Translations under genes and position numbers: made by a program
Notes under the pieces: generated by a model
The model's database searches: none
Told to the model about the DNA's origin: nothing
The model's input: only the letters and a program-made list of their open reading frames with translations
Shown: in pieces, positions 13,201 through 20,046 of the stretch
Layout of the letters: every line of letters starts with the position of its first letter
How positions within the stretch are numbered: position 1 is the first letter of the stretch
Source: Phytomonospora sp040655735
Lineage (GTDB): Bacteria; Actinomycetota; Actinomycetes; Mycobacteriales; Micromonosporaceae
NCBI RefSeq assembly: GCF_040655735.1
Contig: NZ_JBFAKK010000009.1
Coordinates: 1 to 64,000 of the forward strand
Direction of reading: 5' to 3'
DNA: 64,000 bases

Positions 13201-13217
13201 ATGGCGATGGTGCTCAT
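1272..13217 (-). CDS. NRPS1: three-module non-ribosomal peptide synthetase, A-T-E / C-A-T-E / C-A-T-E
   Basis: The product is 3981 residues. Domains in order: A1 1-495 (YTSGTSGTPKG near 147), T1 (GGDSIKA near 525), E1 590-1000 (HHLVVDG near 705), C2 1010-1440 (HHHILLDGW near 1154), A2 1450-1960, T2 (near 2010), E2 2060-2500 (HHLVVDA), C3 2510-2930 (HHIVLDG near 2650), A3 2945-3440, T3 (near 3489), E3 3540-3965. It opens directly with an A domain, so it looks like an initiation protein, and it ends in E with no release domain, so it should hand a D-configured tripeptide to another protein. Pocket residues read by eye are DAKDLGVVD (matches a known Glu code), DAFWLGGTF (Val code) and DAWLTGAVL (unassigned). 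All three modules epimerize. The ATG at 13217 is preferred over the GTG at 13220 because GGAG lies 5 bases upstream of it. It is the last gene of the leftward unit, 91 bases after NRPS2. Confidence 0.95.
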   Translation of the reverse strand: MSTIAMFGQRATDHADRPALSCADRTLTYRELRDVVAETAASLSALGVEPGDRVAVVARRSERMIVAELAVLALGAAFVPLSRDNPEERLGLLLGDCAPRCVVVCDGRLPTDLPVLDLTTLPVPGAHAGELPDPPPDSAVYCIYTSGTSGTPKGVVVEDAGLANLCANFMDPLLTIEDVRTVALVASFAFDASIKMIFGALTTGRHLRVITEDQRDDVAALAADLRAWNVDAIDCTPTYLGVLCGAWEANAPALKCVLVGGEPLDVATADRAAALTGATVYNVYGPTEATVDATCHRHEPGSARMSIGAPIPGADVRIVRNGRQVGRGLPGEIWIGGAGVARGYLGAPELTADKFIVDPFGEGSGRFYRTGDRGRTLPDGSFEHLGRLDEQVKIRGFRVEPDEIARTMEAVPGVTSAAVVVRGDSLAAFYTCAGEVGEDEVATRLRAALPDYMVPAVVVRLDSLPLTSNGKLDRAALRERPLPARAETRVVEPATPAETAVHDAIREVLKLDTLSMDANFFLLGGDSIKAILLVSALAGRGHRLGVRDVMGSLTPAEMAKHVEALATPAQQGIQEGEVTATPVLADFFGRDYRAPNHHHQTAELPLGSCSRAELPAVLRELTARHRILTATVRDGRLVVPPFADAAPPVLEDWDLTGHSEDDAVAERARRATALSAACDLANGPLVRAAVVRMPQRTTLFLAIHHLVVDGVSWHIIARDIAAITDALAAGTPPPAPSTSASFLDWATALDAFGQTPQARRDHAYWTQVADAVPALPSVPGAGTGRRRQRLALDRATGAALAGDRASERDADVQELLVAAVVAAAHDVWDLGRVPLTMESHGRSELPGLGELDVSATVGWFTSTYPVVLPFHEDATELLRSVRNTLRLVPASGTTAGLLLESPPETLGTVNYLGDLSGLGAGLNPYGEPSSALNLDRNRMSVDAALVDGEFVVDVELRADLATEAEAAAFGAKLRESLLSWAADPARRTNLRAVPADFGLRGTTVAQLDALLDGEDAGVESVCPLSPLQEGLLYEYLREADSDHVVQVEYSFPVAAEPGRLARAMAELARLTPTLRTVFAWEELTAPHQLVLAGQGIEFHHFDQSGLSTAERQEAVRLRSARQHERPFDLRRGPLFRCDAFTAGETTRLVFTHHHILLDGWSLAELCRRFSQIYTALGDPGRPLPPGERDGGPIPTYASFVRWATDRGTEEFDRYWSRLLDGYETAAAVPTAANGETPGDSGVGRLARSSDSGLARRLTDAFASRGVTLAHAAEAAWGLVLSRACGSPDVVFGKVVSGRDVPLPGVDKTVGLFINTIPVRIRVTAGTSVAGLLDAVRDQAVASAEHDHGSLARIQSLSGVEGLVGSLFAFENYHVDEGALDGAGLEFERAEEATNYPLTVTVQRIGDELEFVALHDKAQLCAADAERAMARLAVVLEQFATGGGTVGEVSTLLPGEAGLVLETFGGTRADYPRDGWIGEQFARTAATHPDRVALVSGGERIRYRELADRAGRIAGALHRAGVGVGDVVGVTGDPSAGLLTGLLGVVLSGAAYVPLDIGAPASRGALIAEDAAVSVIVTAGERATSYARQVAPAARIIDVAEAAAGEHPPALPRVPGGDDVAYVMFTSGTTGRPKGSLIPHRAVLRLVCGNEALPLNERDVLVQTGSLAFDASTFEIWGMWLNGGTLVVPDRDDLLGPGRLGTLVAEHGATVMWLTVSLFNHIAVTAPDAFTGLDRLLIGGEAVSAGHVRLVHDAVPDITVVNGYGPTENTTFTTTHPLPRVPTRTVPLGRPITNTTVLVLDGDRLCGVGETGELCTGGDGLSLGYLGLPELTARRFVAAPHGTGTIYRTGDRARWLADGTVEFLGRLDDEQIKIRGYRVELADVETAVRAFDGIGDTVVLAHREDDRTAALIAYVVAGTGLDLARLRTFLTERLPGYMVPAYLVEIPAIPVTRNGKLDRRALPAPVAAGSGTEFTAAADETEEAVCAVFARVLGVEAVGALDSFFELGGDSIKAIRVVSGIRAAGFEAKVGDVMAGMTAREVARRVVPKSTSAFEQGEVTGPVGGASPIVEEFFAWNLTAPAHFNQDVLVDVGTATAAHVRTALDAVWSHHDALRAVVTDRALHIRSAEDLRYRFEHRDATGLDAGELDHAVTALADELHASMDLENGPLLRAGLVTAPHGSRLFLAAHHLVVDAVSWQIIVEDTLSGIRAAQAGRKFAPPEKTAALTDWTKAAAALAPTLVPREGEYWDRVDRACAGAALRTGGADAGGGEREVVLDREVTAGLLSGAGAAYHADVEDLLLAGLAMTVADLTGQDRIAVRLERHGRSGHASLPAADRTVGWFTTMFPVVLAAGTDPGEAVVATKETLRAVPHEGFGYGLRPGGYAAVDASITFNYLARQDTAPGGFGATVFSRTGTPTHPDNRLPKGVRINALVRDERLAVTFSADPGVLTGAELTRLADRYLDDLTTVVGHCLGQTTRRRTPSDYSVAVPLSREDLARIESLHPGHADIADLTPLQEGMLFHGLEDPESGAYIVQQVFFAGDESGPFDLGAVATALRTSTADHAVLRTAFPSQDLARPRQVVLPNREPGFAVVDLSGVGEAEARAAIERLLAEDVARGFDLARDPLLRVTAIRTTEDERQVLRLVWTYHHIVLDGWSLSTLFGDFLGHYRAAVGGTSPAERTETPSYAAYVRHLADRDSDETDRYWSRLLDEYDSTAAVSGSGGGTGVGRVLASSDGALARRLTDVFAARGVTLAHAAEAAWGIVLSRAVGEPDVVFGKVVSGRDAPLPGIDKTVGLFINTIPVRVQIPADGTVADLVEAVRDQAAASAEHDHGSLARIQSLAGVENLVQCLFAFENFHVEEGVLDGGGLTFERAREEETGYALNLVAQQEGEELSFSVLHDRAVLAPADAERVLARVLHVLEQFAGNTAAPLGEVSTLLPGETATVVEEFNRTTLPYPADMTAVSAFLDGVREHPDRTALVWREETMTYRELAEAAAKVAGALAEDGVPRGAGVGILGERSFDLIVGILGTMLAGCFYVPLDVGSPAERIRRIVSDGSMRAVLTYGPRADEIVASLGGMLDGYAVRDLASLRGAAEIRTDRLPSPQDPAYCIYTSGTTGAPKGVMLSHRGVANLRAYLRETYGVVPADRVLQFSNLTFDAAVWEIGLSLLNGASLLIVDQDVVHDADLLVREARRQGVTLGLLPPQYYLQCEGLPMRIVTTGGGASSLAVVEKARRAGVGYVNAFGPTETTVLATGWLDTGADSPARIPIGRPVSNTRAYVMDGERLCGIGEIGELCAAGDGLSSGYVGLPELTAERFVANPFGEGRLYRTGDRARWLPDGNLEFLGRVDDAQVKVRGYRIEVGEIETAIRSHPEVRDTVVVADLGPDHAATLTAYVVATGGEPDVRAFLTERLPAYMVPAYFVAIDEIPLTRNGKLDRAALPAPTLNTERTLPADEVESAVCEAFADVLGLAAVGATDGFFELGGDSIKAIRVVSRLRAAGYEVSVGAVMAAMTARELAPRVGRKTVSVFEQGEVTGRVEGASPILAEFFGWGLAAPAHFNQDMVVDVGFASAAQVRAVLDAVWAHHDALRATVADETLVIRSTGELAYGFEHHDTDAGGLDDTVARAADRLHASMDLDRGPLLRAALVSSPTGSRLFLAAHHLVVDAVSWLVLVEDVLAGIRAAQSNRPIALPEKTASLSDWGRALDALAVTPEENAYWDAVDRAAAVAGLVGSGGVPGEVAVCETTLDPASTADLLGPAGAAYSADVEDLLLAALAMSVGGMTGQDRVAVRLERHGRTGHESLPAVDRTVGWFTSMYPVVLGCGTDPAAAIVGVKETLRAVPHDGIGYGLREGGYAAIEAPITFNYLGRQDGEGTGGFGSTRFATGGVPSHPDNRFHAGVRINVLHRGEGLVVTVTCDSHVLSPVEGETLAGSYGRNLVAVVRHCLSLGESHKTISDTDATDLSGEDLDALNALFG
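4740..4887 (-). repeat. 148-bp C-domain segment nearly identical to one in NRPS3
   Basis: On the minus strand this segment of NRPS1 C3 encodes FGKVVSGRDAPLPGIDK and the following residues to RDQA. Aligned by eye with 44530-44677 of NRPS3 it differs at only 3 of 148 bases, including at synonymous sites. It marks recent duplication or gene conversion between the two NRPS genes. Confidence 0.85.
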
Positions 13218-13259
13218 CACGTCTCCGGGGTCATGCTGCGGGATTGGTCGGCGGTCTTA

Positions 13260-13297
13260 GGGCTTGTCTTGTGGGCACTGATCGACCAGACGAGCCC
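13260..13297 (-). other. imperfect hairpin in the NRPS2-NRPS1 gap
   Basis: The 91-base gap holds an inverted repeat: GGGCTTGTCTTGT (13260-13272) against ACCAGACGAGCCC (13285-13297), 13 positions with two mismatches and a 12-base loop. No U-run follows. It could be an attenuator or a processing or stability element lowering NRPS1 expression relative to NRPS2; the function is an inference. Confidence 0.5.
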
Positions 13298-13308
13298 CAG
13301 GGCACGCC

Positions 13309-16300
13309 CTAGTCCAGGACAACGTCGGCGATCGGCGTGTCGAGGGCGCCGGGAAGTGCGGTGAGGATGTCGGCGAAGTGCGTCATCATCAGTTCGGCGG
13401 CGTCCCGGTCGAGTGCGCGAAGCGCGTACTCAAGCCCGAGCGCGTCGCCGGCGGGCGTGCTGGTGACGGTGAACTCGACGTCGAACTTCGCTTCGAGGCT
13501 CAGCGGACCGATGAGCCTCGCCGTGCGCTCACCGGCGCTGAACTCCTCGTGCGGCGAGCGGCGGTAGGCCAGCATCACGCGCACCAGGTCGCGGGCGGAG
13601 GGGTGTCCTTGCGCCGACAACGCCGTCAGCAGCTCGTCGAAGGGCAGTCCCTGGTGGGCGAAGGCCGCCAGGGTCGTCTCCCGCACCTGCCGCAGGAGCT
13701 CGCCGACGGTGGTGTCGTCGGCGGGGCGGACCCGCAAGGCCACGGTGTTCACGCCCATTCCGACTACTCCCGCGTGCTCGCCGAGCGTGCGGTTGTCGAC
13801 CGGTGTGCCGATCACCAGGTCCTCCTCCATCGTGTACTTCTGGAGGAGGACGGCGAGGGCGGCGGTGTAGATCATGAACGGCGTCGCCTGTTCGGCGGCG
13901 GCGAGCCTGACGAGCGCGTCGCGGGTCTCGGTGGGCAGTTTCCGGCCGACGACGCCGAGCGCGGTCCGCTCGTCCCCGGTTCCCAGTGCCAGGTTCACCG
14001 GCTCGGGCGGCTCGGCGAACTCCTTGAGCCAGTGGGCGAGGTCGTCGGTGTGGTCGAGCGCGGCCAGGGAGCGGGCGAAGTCCGGGTAGGACGACGGCGG
14101 TGGAAGGGCCGCTCCGCTCAGGGATGCGGAGAGTTCGGTCAGGAAAACGTCGAGGCTCGCGCCGTCGAAGGCGATGTGGTGGGCGTCGACGAGCAGCGTG
14201 TCGCGGTCGGCGTCGGTGACCAGCGCCGCGCGCAGCAGCGGTGGCCGCTCCAGCCGGAAGGGCCGGGCGAAGGCACGAAGCCGCTCGACCGTGTCCCCGG
14301 CCGTGGGCGCCGTTTCGAGGTGGAAGGGCGCGTCGGGAACCGGGGTCTGCGCGAAGGAGCCGTCGCGCACGTCGTATCCACTGTGGACGGACTCGTGGCG
14401 GGCCACGAAGCCGGACAGGAAGGCTTCGAGGCGACCGCGGTCGATCCGCCCGTCGAAGGACACCGCGAACGGGACGTTGTTGACCAGGCTCTCCGGTCGT
14501 TGCCGGTAGGCGCTGTAGACGCGCACGGCGGCCGGCGGCATGGGCGCCGGCGAGGACGGCGACGACTCCGGCGGGGCCTCCTGCGGCACGGCCGCCGGCG
14601 TCCGGGAAGCGAGCACGGCACCGAGCGCCGCGGGTGTGGGTGCGGTCAGCACGTCGCGGAGCCCGATGTCGAAGCCCGCGTCCCGCAGCAGGCCGACCAG
14701 CCGCATCGCCTTGAGCGAGTCGCCGCCGTGTTCGTAGAAGTTGTCGTGCGGGCCCATCACCGCGCGCCCGCAGACCTCGGCGAAGGCCGAGCGCACGGCG
14801 TCGGGCTCCCCGGCGGGCTCGGGCGAGTGCGCCGCCGCCCGCTCCCGGGAGATCCGCTCCAGCGCCCGGCGGTCGACCTTCCCCGCCGAAGTGAGCGGAA
14901 GCGCGTCGAGGCGGCGGACCTCGGCGGGCACCGCGTAGGACGGCAGGCGCGCGGCCAGCGCACCCCGCAGGCCCTGTACATCCACAGTGGAGGGTGCGAC
15001 GACGAAGGCGACGAGTTCCTTGGCGCCGGTCGTCGACTCGCGCGCGATCACCGCGGCCGAGGCCACCTCGGGAAGCTCGCCGAGCGCCGCGACGACCTCG
15101 TCGGGCTCGACCCGGAACCCGCGGATCTTCACCTGGTCGTCACCGCGGCCCAGGTAGTCGACCGTTCCGTCGTCGTTCCAGCGGACCAGGTCGCCCGAGC
15201 GATAGGCGAGCCCCGGTCCGTACGGGTCCGGCACGAATCGCTCGGCGGTCAGCTCGGGATCGTTGACATAGCCCAGCGCGACACCGTCCCCGGCGATCCA
15301 CAACTCCCCCGGCAGGCCCACACCGCGACGGCCGTCGTCGCCGACCACGTACACGCGAGTCCTCGGCAGCGGCCGTCCAATGGGGATGGAGGTGAAGTCG
15401 CGCTCGATGCGATGGGTGGTGGCGAAGGTCGTCGTCTCCGTCGGCCCGTAACCGTTGATGAGCGTCGTGCGCGGATTGGCCGCGTAGAAGCGGCCGACGT
15501 GCTCGGGCGACAGGCGCTCGCCGCCGATGAGCAGTTCCGCCAGCGGCGCGAAGACGGTGGCGTCGCGCTCGACGTGCATGTTGAACAGCGAACTGGTCAG
15601 CCACATGTGGGTGACCCCGTGGCGGGCGATGGCCGCCCCGAGCAGCGCGGTGTCCAACTGCGTCTCGACCTCGCCGAGCACCAGCGTCGCGCCGTTGAGC
15701 CAAGCGCCCCACACCTCGAAGGTGGAGGCGTCGAAGTCGAGGGCACCGGTCTGCATGACCACGCTGCCGGGAGTGAGCGTCACGTAGTCGACGTCCTCGA
15801 CGAGCCGGGTGACCGCGCGGTGCGGCACGACCACGCCCTTCGGCCGCCCGGTGGTCCCGGAGGTGTACATGACGTAGAGCGGATCCTCCGGCGATCCCGC
15901 GACAGGATCCACTGTGGACTCGACGGTGGCACCCGGGTCGATGACGACCGGCCCGCCCTCGCCGGCGCACAGCTCGCGCAGGCGGTCGTCGGCCACGACG
16001 GCCCGGGCACCGCTGCTCGACAGCAGGTACGACAGGCGCTCACCGGGCAGTTTCGGATCGAGCGGAACGTAGGCGCCGCCGGCCTTCACCACGCCGAGCA
16101 GCGCCACGAAGGCCTCGACGCTCTTCACCGCGGGGATCCCGACCGTCCAGCCGGGTTCCATGCCGGCGGCCAGCAGTGCACCGGCGACGCGGTCGGACTC
16201 GGCGTCGAGCCGCGCGTAGGTCAGCGTCACGTCGTCCCGGACCAGGGCCGGGCGCCCGGGATGGGCGGCAGCGACGGCACGGAACGACTCCTCCACCCGC

Positions 16301-19300
16301 GACCGGCTCGCCGTGCCGGGCCGCTCGTCGGCGGCGAACTCGCCGGGCAGGACCGCCGGGACCGCCCGCAGTTCGGCCGACGGGTCGGCGGTCATCGTCT
16401 CCAGCGCCCGCACGACGCGGCGCAGCATGAGCGTCATGTCCGCGCCGGCGAAGGCGCGGCCGTCGTAGAGGGCCGTCAGCGTGAGTTCCCCGGTCGCGTC
16501 GCCGGCCAGCAGGGTCAGCTCGAACCCCGTCTGCTCGCTCGAACCGGGCCGCAGCACCAGTCCCGCCGCGTGGGCGTGGGAGCGGGCCTCCGACGCGCTC
16601 TCGTAGAGGTAGAGGGACTGGAGGGCACCCGGCGCCAGGCCCCCGGCGCGCAGCACCTCGGTCAGCCGCCCGCGCGAGCGCGTGTACGACCCCAGCGACT
16701 GCCGGTACAGCAGATCCACCAGCTCGGCGACCGTCGTGCCAGCCTCGCAGCGCGCGCGCACCGGCACGGTGTTGATGACGAGCGCGGCGGTATCGGCCAG
16801 GCCGGGCACCGGCAGGTCGCGGCCGGTGACGACCTTGCCGTACACCACGTCCCGCGTTCCGGCGTACTGCTGTAGCGCCACCGCCCACGCGGCCTCGACC
16901 ACGGCGCTGACGGTCACGGCCAGCCGCTCGGCGAGCCGCGACACCGCCGAGCCCAGCGCGGGTGCCACCGGCACGCTGACCGAGCCGATCGCGGTGCCGT
17001 CGGGGCGGCGGGATCGTCGCGGGGACTGGGAACCGGCGTCATCGAGCTCGGACAGCAGCGTCGACCAGTGCACGGCGTCGACCTCGCGGGCGGACCACGT
17101 CTGCGCGCGCACGGCGTCGCCGTAGCCGCGCACGAGCCGCTCGGCGTCCCCCGCCTCGGGCGAGATCCCGTCATGGGCGCGGACGAGGTCGCGGACGATC
17201 AGGTCCTGCGACCAGCCGTCCAGCAGGAGGTGGTGGTAGGTCACCACGAGGGCGCCCGCGCTCCCCCACGACACCCAGGTGACCCGCGCGAGGGGGCCGC
17301 CCTCGATCTCGAACGGGCGCACCCGGTCGGCGCGCAGGACGGCCGCCAGATCATCGGGACCGTCGGCGTCGAGCACGGTCAAAGGGACGGTCGCGCCGGC
17401 CAGGACGGCCTGCAGGAGCCGCCCGCCGGAGACCTCGACCATCCGGACCCGCAGCGCCGGATGGGCGGCGGTGACCGCGTCGAGAGCGGCTCGCAGCGTC
17501 TCCGGCGTGAAGCGGTCGCCACCCGTGTCGTAGCACTGCTGCACGATGAACGCGGTTCCATCGGCGTCCTGGGCGCAGCCGAAGGCGATCCCCTCCTGCA
17601 TCGGCGTGACCGGCAGAACGGCTTCGACGGTGTGCGGCGCCGTCGCCTCCAGCACGTGCCGGCGTTCCTCGGCCGACAGGGCGGGCGCGGGCCTGCGCAG
17701 GTCCGGGCGCCAGGCCAGCGGCTCCCAGCCGTCGGCGCGCCACTCGTCGTCGCCGTCGGCGTCCTCGGCGGCCAGTTCCCGGGCGCACTCACCGATCGTG
17801 CGGCCGCCGAGCAGGCTCGCCAGGGCGAGTTCGCGTCCGTTGCGGCGCAGTTCGGCGACGACCAGGACGGCCGTGAGGGAGTCCCCGCCGACTTCGAGGA
17901 AGGTGTCGTCGGCGAGTACGGGGCCGACGCCGAGGACGCGGCCGACGGCGGCGGCGAGGAGTTCGGCGTCGGCGCCCGAGGGAGCCTCGCCGGTCTCGCG
18001 GGGGCGGCGCTCCACCAGGGCGGCCAGGGCCTTGCGGTCGAGTTTCCCGTTGGCGTTGCGGGGAAGCGCGTCGACGCGGGTGAAGGTGGAGGGCACCATG
18101 TGCGAGGGCACGTGCTCGGTCATCAGGGCGCGGGCGAAGTAGACGAGGGCCGGGTCGCCGGTCACCAGCAGGGCGTGCAGGGAGGCGGTCCCGTCGGCGG
18201 TGATGGCGCAGCAGGCGGCCTGCTCGACGCCGGGGAGGGCGGCCAGCGCCGTCTCCACGTCGCCGAGTTCGATGCGGTGGCCGCGGACCTTGACCTGGTC
18301 GTCGACACGGCCCAGGTAGTCCAGTTCGCCCGAGGGCAGCCAGCGGCCGATGTCGCCGGTGCGGTACATGGTGCCCTCACCGAAGGGGTCGGGCACGAAC
18401 TTGCCGGCGTTCAGTTCGGGGCGGTTGAGGTAGCCCAGTCCGACGCCGGTGCCGGCGATGCAGATCTCGCCGGGGACGCCCACTCCGGTGACGGTGTGGC
18501 CCTCGGGGGTGAGCACGTGGACGCGCATGCCGTCGAGGGGGCGGCCGATGCTGATGCGGACGGCGTCGGACCCGACGCTCGTGCCGGTGGCGAAGACGCT
18601 CGCCTCGGTGGGGCCGTACAGGTTCTCCAGGCGCGCCCGGGATCCGCGCGCGGCGGTCGCCTGGTGGAAGCGGTGCGCGACGGCTAGGGGCAGGGCCTCG
18701 CCGACGGAGAACACGGTGGCGACGGAGTCGAGGGTCGGCCGCCCGGCGGTGAGTTCGAGGAAGGCGCCGATCACGCTGGGCACCATGCTCACCAGGGTGA
18801 CGCGGTGGCGTTCGACGAGTTCGGCGAGGTTCTCGACGTCGCGGCCGCTGGGGGCGACGACGACGGTCATACCGGCGGCCACCGGGAGCAGGAGCTCGGA
18901 GACCGAGGCGTCGAAGGAGAAGCGGGTGTGGAACAAGACGGTGTCGGCCGGGGACAGCCCGATCCGGTCGACGAGGCCGAGGAGCAGGTTGGCGACGCCG
19001 GCGTGGGTGAGGACCGCGCCTTTGGGCTTACCGGTCGTGCCGGAGGTGTACATGACGTAGATCGGGTCCTCGGGCGCCGGTTCGGCGGCGGCGGGCCCGC
19101 CCGGGGCGGGGCCGTCGGCGGCGAGGTCGCGCAGCGGAAGCACCGGGAAAGGGCTTTCGAGGTCGTCGAGGTCGGTCACGACGGCCACCGGGGCCACGTC
19201 GCCGAGGATGTAGGCGCGCCGGTCCCGGGGCTCGCCGGGATCGACGGGCACGTAGGCGGCGCCGATCCGCATCGCGGCGAACAGGGCGAGCACGGTCGCC

Positions 19301-20046
19301 GCGCTCGGGTGGGCGCAGACGGCGACGCGGTCTCCGTGTCCGACTCCGGCGGCGCTCAGCCGCCGGCTCATGACATCGACGCGGGCGTCGGCCTCGGCGT
19401 AGGTGAGGCGGGTGTCGCCGTCGATCAGGAACGTGGCGGCCGGGTCGCGGCGCAGGGCGCGTCGCCAGAGTTCGACGACGGTCGTGCGCTCGTGCGCGGG
19501 CCGGCCGGGGGAGAAGCGGGTCAGGAGGGTGTCCCGCTCGGACGCCGGAACGGGGTCGGCGTCCGAGCGGGCGAGGTCGGGCCGCGTGGCGGTGAGTTCG
19601 GCGGCCCGCAGGATCCGGTCGAGGACGGCTGCGGCGAAGTCGATCCGGTCGCCGGCGCGCCCGGCGGCGACGGTGAGGCGGGCCTCGCCGTCGCCGAGGT
19701 GGAGGTCGACGCGGATTCCGCCCGGGGTGACCGGTTCGGCGTCGACGTCCCACACGGTCGACCACTCGGTGCGCTCGGTCGGCGCCGGGCCGAGGGCGCG
19801 CAGGCCCTCGGCGACCAGGGCGCGCAGGTCGCCGAGCGTGGTGGCCTCGGCGATGGGCAGGTCGAGGGCGTGCGTCCGGCCGTCGGCTCCGATGTGGACG
19901 GTCAGGGTCTGTGCGGACGCGACGCTTCCGGCGACGAGCGCGGTCGCGCTCAGCACGAGCTCGAGCAGCCGGTGCCGGCCGAGGCCGGCGATGAGGTGCG
20001 CGGGCAGGGGCCGGGACGAGGACGGGGCCTCGCCCGGCGCGCTCAC
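13309..20046 (-). CDS. NRPS2: non-ribosomal peptide synthetase, half-C / A-T-C / A-T-C
   Basis: The product is 2245 residues from a GTG at 20046 that overlaps the CPBP stop by 4 bases (GTGA). An open frame extends further upstream, but that part lies antisense-like inside the CPBP gene. Domains: residues 1-165 resemble only the C-terminal lobe of a condensation domain and lack HHxxxDG; A1 185-680 (YTSGTTGKPKG near 334); T1 (GGDSLTA near 720); C 790-1230 (YHHLLLDGW near 937); A2 1250-1735 (near 1394); T2 (GGDSLKA near 1774); terminal C 1835-2240 (HHIAFDG near 1957). Pocket residues are DASSFVLVF for A1 (no match I know) and DAFWLGGTF for A2 (Val code). There is no E domain. The terminal C has no T after it, so it should either release or cyclize the chain or work with a carrier on another protein. 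Confidence 0.93.
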   Translation of the reverse strand: MSAPGEAPSSSRPLPAHLIAGLGRHRLLELVLSATALVAGSVASAQTLTVHIGADGRTHALDLPIAEATTLGDLRALVAEGLRALGPAPTERTEWSTVWDVDAEPVTPGGIRVDLHLGDGEARLTVAAGRAGDRIDFAAAVLDRILRAAELTATRPDLARSDADPVPASERDTLLTRFSPGRPAHERTTVVELWRRALRRDPAATFLIDGDTRLTYAEADARVDVMSRRLSAAGVGHGDRVAVCAHPSAATVLALFAAMRIGAAYVPVDPGEPRDRRAYILGDVAPVAVVTDLDDLESPFPVLPLRDLAADGPAPGGPAAAEPAPEDPIYVMYTSGTTGKPKGAVLTHAGVANLLLGLVDRIGLSPADTVLFHTRFSFDASVSELLLPVAAGMTVVVAPSGRDVENLAELVERHRVTLVSMVPSVIGAFLELTAGRPTLDSVATVFSVGEALPLAVAHRFHQATAARGSRARLENLYGPTEASVFATGTSVGSDAVRISIGRPLDGMRVHVLTPEGHTVTGVGVPGEICIAGTGVGLGYLNRPELNAGKFVPDPFGEGTMYRTGDIGRWLPSGELDYLGRVDDQVKVRGHRIELGDVETALAALPGVEQAACCAITADGTASLHALLVTGDPALVYFARALMTEHVPSHMVPSTFTRVDALPRNANGKLDRKALAALVERRPRETGEAPSGADAELLAAAVGRVLGVGPVLADDTFLEVGGDSLTAVLVVAELRRNGRELALASLLGGRTIGECARELAAEDADGDDEWRADGWEPLAWRPDLRRPAPALSAEERRHVLEATAPHTVEAVLPVTPMQEGIAFGCAQDADGTAFIVQQCYDTGGDRFTPETLRAALDAVTAAHPALRVRMVEVSGGRLLQAVLAGATVPLTVLDADGPDDLAAVLRADRVRPFEIEGGPLARVTWVSWGSAGALVVTYHHLLLDGWSQDLIVRDLVRAHDGISPEAGDAERLVRGYGDAVRAQTWSAREVDAVHWSTLLSELDDAGSQSPRRSRRPDGTAIGSVSVPVAPALGSAVSRLAERLAVTVSAVVEAAWAVALQQYAGTRDVVYGKVVTGRDLPVPGLADTAALVINTVPVRARCEAGTTVAELVDLLYRQSLGSYTRSRGRLTEVLRAGGLAPGALQSLYLYESASEARSHAHAAGLVLRPGSSEQTGFELTLLAGDATGELTLTALYDGRAFAGADMTLMLRRVVRALETMTADPSAELRAVPAVLPGEFAADERPGTASRSRVEESFRAVAAAHPGRPALVRDDVTLTYARLDAESDRVAGALLAAGMEPGWTVGIPAVKSVEAFVALLGVVKAGGAYVPLDPKLPGERLSYLLSSSGARAVVADDRLRELCAGEGGPVVIDPGATVESTVDPVAGSPEDPLYVMYTSGTTGRPKGVVVPHRAVTRLVEDVDYVTLTPGSVVMQTGALDFDASTFEVWGAWLNGATLVLGEVETQLDTALLGAAIARHGVTHMWLTSSLFNMHVERDATVFAPLAELLIGGERLSPEHVGRFYAANPRTTLINGYGPTETTTFATTHRIERDFTSIPIGRPLPRTRVYVVGDDGRRGVGLPGELWIAGDGVALGYVNDPELTAERFVPDPYGPGLAYRSGDLVRWNDDGTVDYLGRGDDQVKIRGFRVEPDEVVAALGELPEVASAAVIARESTTGAKELVAFVVAPSTVDVQGLRGALAARLPSYAVPAEVRRLDALPLTSAGKVDRRALERISRERAAAHSPEPAGEPDAVRSAFAEVCGRAVMGPHDNFYEHGGDSLKAMRLVGLLRDAGFDIGLRDVLTAPTPAALGAVLASRTPAAVPQEAPPESSPSSPAPMPPAAVRVYSAYRQRPESLVNNVPFAVSFDGRIDRGRLEAFLSGFVARHESVHSGYDVRDGSFAQTPVPDAPFHLETAPTAGDTVERLRAFARPFRLERPPLLRAALVTDADRDTLLVDAHHIAFDGASLDVFLTELSASLSGAALPPPSSYPDFARSLAALDHTDDLAHWLKEFAEPPEPVNLALGTGDERTALGVVGRKLPTETRDALVRLAAAEQATPFMIYTAALAVLLQKYTMEEDLVIGTPVDNRTLGEHAGVVGMGVNTVALRVRPADDTTVGELLRQVRETTLAAFAHQGLPFDELLTALSAQGHPSARDLVRVMLAYRRSPHEEFSAGERTARLIGPLSLEAKFDVEFTVTSTPAGDALGLEYALRALDRDAAELMMTHFADILTALPGALDTPIADVVLD

